Source: Candidatus Saccharimonadota bacterium
GTDB taxonomy: Bacteria > Patescibacteriota > Saccharimonadia > Saccharimonadales > Saccharimonadaceae
Reading direction: 5' to 3'
DNA: 5,082 nt
NCBI GenBank assembly: GCA_027451185.1
Contig: DAIDJW010000042.1
Span: 1 to 5,082, forward strand
Part shown: one piece after another, positions 1-5,060 of the stretch
Layout of the letters: every line of letters starts with the position of its first letter
Position numbering within the stretch: position 1 is the stretch's first letter
The notes under the pieces: model-generated
Databases searched by the model: none
The model's input: the letters and a program-made list of their open reading frames with translations, nothing else
Told to the model about the DNA's origin: nothing
Position numbers and translations under genes: made by a program

Positions 1-679
1 GCTGCTCGAGCTCCTCGTGTTCAATACGGGCCAAGATTGTCGGGTTGCTGATCTTATAACCGTTCAGGTGCAGAATTGGCAAAACCGCACCATCGGTCTT
101 AGGATTTAGCAATTTATTGGAGTGCCACGATGTAGCCAGCGGACCGGTTTCGGCCTCACCGTCACCGACCACGCAAGCCGTAATCAGGCTAGGGTTGTCG
201 AACACCGCTCCAAAAGCATGAGCTAACGAGTAGCCGAGCTCGCCACCCTCGTGCATTGAACCGGGTACTTGAGGTGAAACGTGGCTTGACAGACCATACG
301 GCCAAGAAAACATCTGGAAGAGCTTCTTCATGCCGGCTTCGTCTTGCGTTACCTCTGGGTAATACTCACTGAAAGTGCCTTCCAGATAGGTATTGCCAAC
401 CAGTGCCGGACCACCGTGTCCCGGGCCCGAAATATACAACATATTCAGGTCGTATTTTTTGATGGCGCGGTTCAAATGGGCGTAAATAAAGTTCTGGCCG
501 GGCGTGGTGCCCCAGTGACCTAAGATCATTTTTTTAATATCGCGCATCTCAAGCGGACGCTTCAATAACGGATTGTCGCGCAGATAAATCTGTCCAACTG
601 CTAAATAGTTGGCGGCGCGCCAATAAGCATTTAACTTGTTAAGCTCCTCGACCGCTAACGGTTGATCGTTTGTCTCCAT
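1..679 (-). CDS. xfp: Phosphoketolase (xylulose-5-P/fructose-6-P), N-terminal 226 residues, cut by left window edge
   Basis: This is a thiamine-diphosphate enzyme that cleaves xylulose 5-phosphate (and often fructose 6-phosphate) with phosphate, giving acetyl phosphate plus glyceraldehyde 3-phosphate (or erythrose 4-phosphate). It is cytosolic and is the key step of heterolactic or bifid-type fermentation. Manual translation from the ATG at 679-677 gives 226 codons with no stop; full-length enzymes are about 790-830 residues, so only the first quarter or so is present. Visible motifs are GHWGTTPG (54-61) and GPGHGG (85-90), with the active-site histidines; the phosphoketolase signature EGGELGY (144-150); and the ThDP/Mg motif GDGEAETG (172-179) preceded by GAVFDNP (157-163). 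A purine-rich ribosome site, AAAGGGGG, lies 4 nt upstream, just after the ackA stop, and fixes the start. The gene follows ackA after 12 nt, so the two are almost certainly co-transcribed. Whether it prefers xylulose 5-P or fructose 6-P cannot be read here. Confidence 0.97.
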   Translation of the reverse strand, partial: METNDQPLAVEELNKLNAYWRAANYLAVGQIYLRDNPLLKRPLEMRDIKKMILGHWGTTPGQNFIYAHLNRAIKKYDLNMLYISGPGHGGPALVGNTYLEGTFSEYYPEVTQDEAGMKKLFQMFSWPYGLSSHVSPQVPGSMHEGGELGYSLAHAFGAVFDNPSLITACVVGDGEAETGPLATSWHSNKLLNPKTDGAVLPILHLNGYKISNPTILARIEHEELEQ

Positions 680-691
680 GTTGCCCCCTTT

Positions 692-1864
692 TTAATCTTG
701 TATCAGTGCTTTAACTCGCTTCAAAATAACCAAATTCTCATTGGTCGGAATAACATTCACGGGAATACGGGCGCTGGCTGATGAAATGACTTCGGACTGG
801 GCGTCATTAGCCGCTTGGTCGATTGCGATGCCCAAATAACCCAAATCTTCACAAATCCGACGGCGCAAAATAAACGATTGCTCACCAATACCACCAGCAA
901 AAACCAGCCGGTCAATACCGCCAAGAGCCGCCGTCAGAGCACCGATAGCTTTTTGGACGCTGTAGATAAACAGCTCCACAGCCTCGGCAGCCGCTTGGTC
1001 GCCCTCAGCCTCGCGGTCAAGTAGGGTTTTCATGTCGGCAGTTAAGCCCGAGACACCCAGCAAACCAGATTTCTTATTGGTCATGGTCGTCCACTCGTCA
1101 ACCGTCATGCCGGTGTGGTGAGCTAAAAATCCAACCAAACCAGGGTCAACGTCGCCCGAGCGTGAACTCATCACCACGCCAGAGGTCGGCGTAAAGCCCA
1201 TTGTCATATCGACAGCCTTACCGCTTGATACGGCCGCTAAGCTAGAGCCGCTACCCAGGTGTGCAAAAACAATTTTGGCATTCGCGGCTTGGTCGCCATA
1301 TTTCTCGCGTAGCTGTTCAAGCAGGTAGGTGTAAGACAAGCCGTGGAAACCATAGCGGCGCATACCCAGGGCGCGATACTCGCGCGGCAGAGCGACAGTC
1401 TGAGCAACCATAGGTATATCGTGGAAAAAAGCGGTGTCAAAACAGGTAACTTGCCTGGCGTGCGGCAGCTTGGTTGTTAAGTGCTCGATAATAGATAGGG
1501 CCGCCGGGGCATGCTCGGGGTCAAAATCGGCAAACGATTCTAGGTCGGTAATCAGGGCATCGTCGACCAGGACCGCTGTTTCACTGTGGCCGCCGCCATG
1601 AACAATCCGGTGACCCACGGCCACGATTGATTCAAAATCGGCGACCGTTTGGACGGCCTGTAAAATGGCATCGATAGCTTCGATTGAACTATTGGCCTGA
1701 ATGGCGTCTTTTTGCTTATTATTGTTAACTTTAGTGGTTAGTTTGGCGTCCGGGCCGATGTTGTCAACCGAGGCTTCAAAGAATACTTCGAGGGATTCAG
1801 CGTCTGCGACAGTCAATTTAACACTCGACGAACCGGCATTGATACTTAGGATATTTTTACTCAC
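692..1864 (-). CDS. ackA: Acetate kinase (acetate/propionate family), GTG start
   Basis: It transfers the phosphate of acetyl phosphate to ADP, yielding acetate and ATP, and so drains the acetyl phosphate made by the phosphoketolase encoded next in the operon. At 390 residues it has the usual family length (about 400). Motifs in order: INAGSSSVK (8-16, phosphate-binding signature), GHRIVHGG (84-91, catalytic Arg86), FDTAFF (142-147, Asp143), RRYGFHGLS (169-177, His174), HLGSGSSL (202-209), MSSRSGD (232-238, Arg235), AGGIGE (323-328) and TNENL (374-378, Glu376). All catalytic residues known from the Methanosarcina enzyme have counterparts. It departs from the E. coli/Methanosarcina type at HLGNG (HLGSG here), at G-T-R (S-S-R here) and at APLHNP (DPEHAP here); from memory these features recall a subfamily often found beside phosphoketolase. 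The start is GTG with no Shine-Dalgarno; the canonical N-terminus and the lack of an upstream ATG, GTG or TTG in frame support it. Its terminal TAA precedes the xfp ribosome site. Confidence 0.97.
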   Translation of the reverse strand: MSKNILSINAGSSSVKLTVADAESLEVFFEASVDNIGPDAKLTTKVNNNKQKDAIQANSSIEAIDAILQAVQTVADFESIVAVGHRIVHGGGHSETAVLVDDALITDLESFADFDPEHAPAALSIIEHLTTKLPHARQVTCFDTAFFHDIPMVAQTVALPREYRALGMRRYGFHGLSYTYLLEQLREKYGDQAANAKIVFAHLGSGSSLAAVSSGKAVDMTMGFTPTSGVVMSSRSGDVDPGLVGFLAHHTGMTVDEWTTMTNKKSGLLGVSGLTADMKTLLDREAEGDQAAAEAVELFIYSVQKAIGALTAALGGIDRLVFAGGIGEQSFILRRRICEDLGYLGIAIDQAANDAQSEVISSASARIPVNVIPTNENLVILKRVKALIQD

Positions 1865-1871
1865 GTTAATA

Positions 1872-1900
1872 ATGATACTGAAAATGTTTAAGTTTGTCTC
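1872..1900 (-). promoter_or_regulatory. Predicted sigma70-like promoter of ackA-xfp, nearly leaderless
   Basis: On the minus strand GAGACA (1900-1895; 4 of 6 to TTGACA) is followed after exactly 17 nt by TATCAT (1877-1872; 5 of 6 to TATAAT). Transcription would then begin near 1865, next to the GTG start codon at 1864, which would explain why no Shine-Dalgarno is present before ackA. This is a consensus match by eye only. TATAGA (1908-1903) and TATTAT farther upstream are alternative -10 elements, but both lack a good -35. Confidence 0.45.
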
Positions 1901-1950
1901 TATCTATAGCAAAGATAATAGATGAATTTTCGGATTGGCTAACTTAGCAC

Positions 1951-1979
1951 TTGTGTGATTTATATCACAGCTTCATAAT
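1951..1979 (+). promoter_or_regulatory. Predicted promoter of the pyrD-regulator operon
   Basis: TTGTGT (1951-1956) and CATAAT (1974-1979; 5 of 6 to TATAAT) are 17 nt apart, which predicts a start near A1986. The -35 is weak (only TTG matches). The CRP-like palindrome lies across the -35 and spacer. A competing arrangement uses TACGAT at 1991-1996 as the -10, with the palindrome replacing the -35. The sequence cannot decide between them. Confidence 0.4.
1954..1969. promoter_or_regulatory. CRP-consensus operator TGTGA-N6-TCACA
   Basis: The sequence TGTGATTTATATCACA is a perfect match to both CRP half-sites, with the standard 6-nt gap; the arms pair as TGTGAT/ATCACA. It is the only such site I see in the window. 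It sits in the intergenic region between ackA-xfp and pyrD plus the regulator gene, overlapping the best pyrD promoter candidate (centre at -24.5 if transcription starts at 1986). That position would favour repression. If instead the -10 is TACGAT (1991-1996) with a start near 2003, the site would be centred at -41.5, the classical class II activation position. Its likely reader is the Crp/Fnr-family protein encoded at 3147-3779. Confidence 0.75.
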
Positions 1980-2027
1980 AAATATATGGCTACGATAGGT
2001 GTAATAGCATTAGACCGCAGTGGCGGT

Positions 2028-2032
2028 GAGGT
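2028..2032 (+). promoter_or_regulatory. Shine-Dalgarno deciding the pyrD start
   Basis: GAGGT (within GGTGAGGT, 2025-2032) lies 7 nt before the ATG at 2040. The same GTGAGG core precedes the regulator gene at 3136-3141. The in-frame ATG at 1986 has no such site upstream, only an AT-rich stretch, so 2040 is the preferred start. Confidence 0.6.
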
Positions 2033-2039
2033 TCAGTTA

Positions 2040-3146
2040 ATGAGTTCACTTATTCGAGCGCTTAGTGCGGGTATTTACCGACACGTAGCCAAGCCGTTGA
2101 TGTTTCGCCACCCACCAGACAGTGTCCATACATCTACCGTTAAACTGGGAATGATCGTCCAAAAAAGCGGCTTATTACGCCAGCTGATTAAACATTTGTG
2201 GGCCTACCGCAACGACACCTACCTAGCTCAAGATATTGCCGGTTTACATTTTAAAAACCCAGTCGGCTTAGCGGCCGGCTTTGATAAAAACATCCAGTTA
2301 CCACCGCTAATGGAGGCGATTGGGTTCGGTTTTATGACCGGCGGATCAATCACCAACCGCTTTTGTGCTGGTAACCCGCGGCCATGGTTTCATCGTTTAC
2401 CGACCGAAAAATCACTGGTCGTCAACGCTGGACTGCCAAACGACGGCAGTCGAACCATTACTAGGCGGCTGGCGGCCAGCAAGCGGCCAGCCGGGTTGCC
2501 GCTTGTCGTGTCGGTGGCGCGCACCAACGACGCCCAGACCGCCAGCGACGAGGCTGGCATTAAAGATTACCTAGACTGCCTGAAGCAACTTGGTGATAAG
2601 GCCGAGATAATCGAGCTTAACATTTCTTGCCCTAATACCTTTGGCGGCGAGCCATTTACTGAACCGGTGAAGCTTAACCGCTTATTAAAAGGCGTCGACA
2701 GACTTAAATTAACGACGCCAGTATTTGTAAAAATGCCCAGCAACCTTGATTGGCTGGACTTCCAAAAGCTTTTAGACGTCATTGTTAAGCACCGAATTAC
2801 CGGCGTGACAATCAGCAATTTACAAAAAAACCGTGCTGGCATTGATATTAGTCCAACCATCCAGGGCAACCTGAGCGGCAAGCCGGTTCAGCGGTCCAGC
2901 GACCGGCTAATTCGACAAACCTACCGACAGTATGGACGACGATTGATTATTATTGGTGTCGGTGGTATTTTTTCGGCCGAAGACGCTTATCGAAAAATTA
3001 AATTTGGTGCTAGCCTTGTGGGGCTAGTTACTGGTATTATTTACCAAGGACCGCAACTAGTGGGGGAGATTAACTGTAAACTGGTGGAACTGTTAGCTCA
3101 AGACGGTTTTAATAACATTCAAGACGCCATTGGCAGTGAGGCTTAA
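2040..3146 (+). CDS. pyrD: Dihydroorotate dehydrogenase, class 2-like with class 1-like active-site motifs
   Basis: This FMN enzyme oxidises dihydroorotate to orotate, the fourth step of pyrimidine synthesis. From the ATG at 2040 it has 368 residues; an in-frame ATG at 1986 would add 18 residues without similarity to the family and without a ribosome site. Numbering below uses the 2040 start. An N-terminal extension of about 65 residues with amphipathic helices (LMFRHPPDSVH, 20-30) precedes the barrel, as in membrane-associated class 2 enzymes. FMN and active-site motifs follow: GLAAGFDKN (76-84, Lys83), NAGLPNDG (129-136), ELNISCPN (192-199, Cys197 where class 2 has Ser), VKMP (230-233, Lys231), TISN (257-260), LSGKPV (278-283) and the phosphate-binding IGVGGI (305-310) then GASLV (323-327). 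The C-terminus, about 20 residues past the last family motif, is long. The gene abuts the downstream regulator gene. DHODH-family membership is secure; electron acceptor and class are not. Confidence 0.9.
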   Translation: MSSLIRALSAGIYRHVAKPLMFRHPPDSVHTSTVKLGMIVQKSGLLRQLIKHLWAYRNDTYLAQDIAGLHFKNPVGLAAGFDKNIQLPPLMEAIGFGFMTGGSITNRFCAGNPRPWFHRLPTEKSLVVNAGLPNDGSRTITRRLAASKRPAGLPLVVSVARTNDAQTASDEAGIKDYLDCLKQLGDKAEIIELNISCPNTFGGEPFTEPVKLNRLLKGVDRLKLTTPVFVKMPSNLDWLDFQKLLDVIVKHRITGVTISNLQKNRAGIDISPTIQGNLSGKPVQRSSDRLIRQTYRQYGRRLIIIGVGGIFSAEDAYRKIKFGASLVGLVTGIIYQGPQLVGEINCKLVELLAQDGFNNIQDAIGSEA

Positions 3147-3779
3147 ATGACTAATCAAATTAACAGATGGTACGCCGTATCAATGACCGTACCAGAAAAA
3201 GTAGCGATTTTCTTTGAGCGTTTTCCCGAAAAAACTTTCGAAAAAGGCGATATTTTAATTCAAGCCGGCTCAAAACCGCCAATCTTCTTGATCGACGAGG
3301 GAACCGTAGCTCAGTACGATATTGCCGAGTCGGGTGATAAACTGATTCTGAACTTATTTAAGCCGCAGGCCTTCTTTCCTATGTCAACGGCGACCGCTGA
3401 TGAACCAACCCCGTTTTTCTTTGAAGCCCACACTAAAGTTAAAGTTCGTATCGCCCCGGCCGACGAAGTTTTACAGTATGTCAAAAAAAATCCGGACGTC
3501 TTGTTTGACCTTCTGGCGCGCGTTTACCGCGGCACCGACGGATTGTTGATGCGTTTGGCACGCCTTATGGAAGGTACCGCCGAAGGAAGAATTATCCAGG
3601 AACTAAATATTATGCAGGCCCGCTTTGGCGGCGACGAAGGTATTAGTATCACTGAGGCCGGACTTGCCTCGCAAACTGGTCTGGCGCGTGAAACTGTTAG
3701 CCGCACCCTTAAAAAACTTAAGCAGCAAGGCGTGCTGGACTTAAAGCGCGGCCGAATTATCCTTAAAAACAATAACTAA
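3147..3779 (+). CDS. Crp/Fnr-family transcriptional regulator with CRP-type recognition helix, no Fe-S cysteines
   Basis: A 210-residue protein with the Crp/Fnr plan: cyclic-nucleotide-binding-like beta barrel (about 20-110, starting FEKGDILIQAG), a long dimerisation helix (about 113-150) and a C-terminal winged helix-turn-helix (about 165-207). The recognition helix reads ARETVSRTLKKL (180-191); Arg181, Glu182 and Arg186 correspond to Arg180, Glu181 and Arg185 of E. coli CRP, which read TGTGA. A matching palindrome lies upstream of this operon at 1954-1969. The barrel lacks a recognisable cAMP cassette (no GEL or R-S pair; the region reads FFPMSTATADEPTPFFFEA, 76-94), and the protein has no cysteine, excluding FNR-type Fe-S sensing. 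The effector is unknown. The ATG directly follows the pyrD stop (TAAATG), with GAGG 5 nt upstream, so translation is probably coupled. Met13 at 3183 is a possible but unsupported alternative start. A role in controlling fermentation and pyrD is inference. Confidence 0.92.
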   Translation: MTNQINRWYAVSMTVPEKVAIFFERFPEKTFEKGDILIQAGSKPPIFLIDEGTVAQYDIAESGDKLILNLFKPQAFFPMSTATADEPTPFFFEAHTKVKVRIAPADEVLQYVKKNPDVLFDLLARVYRGTDGLLMRLARLMEGTAEGRIIQELNIMQARFGGDEGISITEAGLASQTGLARETVSRTLKKLKQQGVLDLKRGRIILKNNN

Positions 3780-3780
3780 T

Positions 3781-4590
3781 TTAACTATCGAGGGCTTTTT
3801 TGAGCGTTGCGCTATAACCGCTGACGCTTTTAGCAAAGGTGGCATTAGCATCTTGAATAGCCTGGTTGCGAGTTTGCATCAGGCTTTTAATGTCCGAGGA
3901 AACTTTGTCGGCAACACGCTGCGAGGCAAAGTTTGTCCGGGCCGCCCTAACATCAATACGCAAAGTCGCTAGCGCTGCCGAGTCGCAACCGCCAGTTTCG
4001 GCAGTCGTGAAGGCTGTAGCGATAGCCGCTTTAAAAGTATCGGTGATAGTTGCTAGATTGTTTTGGTAGTTGCCAACAGCTTCAATTAAAGCATTGCGAT
4101 AAGTAGTGCGGGCGCTATCGACAGCGTCCTGGCGCGTCTTTTCGGCTTGCTCGACTGAGGTCTGGAAGGCTAAAATAGCTGTTTTTTGACTATCGCTTAA
4201 CCCACTATGCTGCAGCAACTTCTGAATTTTATTTTCAAAAGCAGCCTGAGCTTTTGCCCGAGCAGCGCTAATTTTTGCGTCAACTGTTTGCTGTTGACTT
4301 TCAATACCGTTAATTCGATTACCAAAATCGCTTTGCATAGCCGTAATTTTGGCGGCAATCGCTGCCTGGCGGGTGGTATCTAGGTTTTGAATTTGTTGGC
4401 AAACAGCCGTACCGTTGCCAGCGGTAGTATTGGTAGTATTGGTAGTATTGGTGGTGTTAGAAGTACTAGGTGTAGTGGTGGTTGGGCTTGTTTGAGGATC
4501 CGCTAGGACCGGCACGGCCATTGACAAGGTCGCCACAATCGTTAGGGCCGCCACGGCCGCCCAGGCCATGATTTTAGAAGGTGTTTTCAT
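3781..4590 (-). CDS. Secreted Ala-rich, probably helical/coiled-coil protein of unknown function
   Basis: I do not recognise a family. The 269-residue product begins with a clear Sec signal peptide: MKTPSK, a hydrophobic core (about 8-27), then VLA before DP, predicting cleavage after residue 30. A Thr/Asn/Ser linker follows (about 34-56, with four N-T-T units encoded by a 9-bp tandem repeat). The rest (64-269) is rich in Ala, Gln, Lys and Asp, nearly free of Pro, and looks helical or coiled-coil. Three weakly similar segments start with T-R at 73, 152 and 240. There are only two cysteines, Cys64 and Cys202, which could pair outside the membrane. The ATG at 4590 has a strong AGGAG 9 nt upstream and lies inside the end of the preceding gene (17-nt overlap, different frame), so the two genes form an operon. 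Its stop is one base from that of the convergent regulator gene. No anchor or sortase motif is visible; the product may be released or bound through partners. Confidence 0.85.
   Translation of the reverse strand: MKTPSKIMAWAAVAALTIVATLSMAVPVLADPQTSPTTTTPSTSNTTNTTNTTNTTAGNGTAVCQQIQNLDTTRQAAIAAKITAMQSDFGNRINGIESQQQTVDAKISAARAKAQAAFENKIQKLLQHSGLSDSQKTAILAFQTSVEQAEKTRQDAVDSARTTYRNALIEAVGNYQNNLATITDTFKAAIATAFTTAETGGCDSAALATLRIDVRAARTNFASQRVADKVSSDIKSLMQTRNQAIQDANATFAKSVSGYSATLKKALDS
4423..4458. repeat. 9-bp in-frame tandem repeat encoding N-T-T units
   Basis: Three perfect copies of GGTAGTATT (plus strand; 4423-4431, 4432-4440, 4441-4449) are followed by a variant GGTGGTGTT (4450-4458). On the coding minus strand each unit reads AAT-ACT-ACC, Asn-Thr-Thr, in the low-complexity linker just after the signal peptide of the secreted protein. 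Copy-number change would lengthen or shorten the linker by three residues without a frameshift. Confidence 0.9.
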
Positions 4591-4999
4591 TAATACTATC
4601 TCCTACGGTAGCTGAGCTATTGCTGGCGTCGGTGGCGGCGTTGCTATCATCGGTATTAGTCAAGCCGGCTTCACTGTTAATGTTACTTGTCATAATGCTA
4701 GTAGCGTCATCAACTGACTTATTAAGGGTAGCAGTAACCGACGTAGTGGCGGTTGACTGTTTTACGTCAGCCGTTGAGTTATGTCCCGACGTAGCCCAGA
4801 GTCCGTAAAAAACGCCAGCCGCGATAACCAAAACGGCCAAGATTGACGCGGCGATAGTTAGGCCTCGGCGCGGTTGTTTGGTTTTTGGATTAGGTGAAGT
4901 TTCAGACCTTAATGGCGCTGGACTATCGGGCGCAGTCGCGACAGGCGGCTCCGGTGGCTCGACCGTGGTTGGCGCTGAATGCACATCATTAGATTCCAT
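4574..4999 (-). CDS. Small single-pass membrane protein with disordered tails, unknown function
   Basis: I do not recognise a family. The 141-residue product has a Pro/Glu/Ser/Thr-rich N-terminal segment (1-38), a basic stretch KTKQPRR (39-45), one hydrophobic membrane segment (about 47-69, LTIAASILAVLVIAAGVFYG) and an acidic, Ser/Thr/Asn-rich tail (70-141). The basic residues just before the membrane segment predict a cytoplasmic N-terminus and an external C-terminus. It has no cysteine and no catalytic-looking motif. The ATG at 4999 has AAGGA 9 nt upstream, and a plausible promoter lies at 5032-5060. The last 17 nt overlap the start of the secreted-protein gene, so the pair is probably translationally coupled, and both products would reach the outer face of the membrane. 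It could be a surface-exposed anchor or partner for the secreted protein; that is inference from context only. Confidence 0.8.
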   Translation of the reverse strand: MESNDVHSAPTTVEPPEPPVATAPDSPAPLRSETSPNPKTKQPRRGLTIAASILAVLVIAAGVFYGLWATSGHNSTADVKQSTATTSVTATLNKSVDDATSIMTSNINSEAGLTNTDDSNAATDASNSSATVGDSINENTF

Positions 5000-5031
5000 A
5001 GAGTATATTCCTTATGGTTATTGACAGACTT

Positions 5032-5060
5032 ATTATCCGACAGCTGCCCTCAAAAGTAAA
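5032..5060 (-). promoter_or_regulatory. Predicted promoter of the membrane/secreted protein pair
   Basis: On the minus strand TTTACT (5060-5055; 4 of 6 to TTGACA) and GATAAT (5037-5032; 5 of 6 to TATAAT) are 17 nt apart, predicting a start near 5025 and a 5' leader of about 25 nt that contains the AAGGA ribosome site. No other gene is visible between 5000 and the right edge. Confidence 0.5.

Noticed and set aside
815..1024. Plus-strand open frame of 69 codons inside ackA
   Set aside because: It lies antisense to a fully supported acetate kinase; the translation has no recognisable features. Similar antisense or shifted frames at 1237-1440, 1701-1925, 2365-2574, 2567-2881, 3524-3772, 3866-4069 and 4581-4808 were discarded for the same reason.
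1954..1969. Reading the palindrome as an FNR box (TTGAT-N4-ATCAA)
   Set aside because: The half-sites are TGTGAT/ATCACA, with the G that CRP needs; the regulator here has the CRP-type Arg in its recognition helix and no cysteines for an Fe-S cluster.
3183..3779. Shorter regulator starting at Met13
   Set aside because: There is no ribosome site before 3183, whereas ATG 3147 has GAGG upstream and abuts the pyrD stop.
3803..3831. AGCGT...ACGCTTTT as a terminator of the regulator operon
   Set aside because: The stem has only five base pairs with a 16-nt loop, the T-run is four bases, and it lies within the coding part of the convergent gene. No better hairpin was found around the 3777-3783 junction, so no terminator is called.
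5021..5026. Perfect TTGACA on the plus strand as a -35
   Set aside because: The sequence 16-18 nt downstream (about 5043-5049, GCTGCCC) has no -10 resemblance, and no plus-strand gene starts before the window ends.
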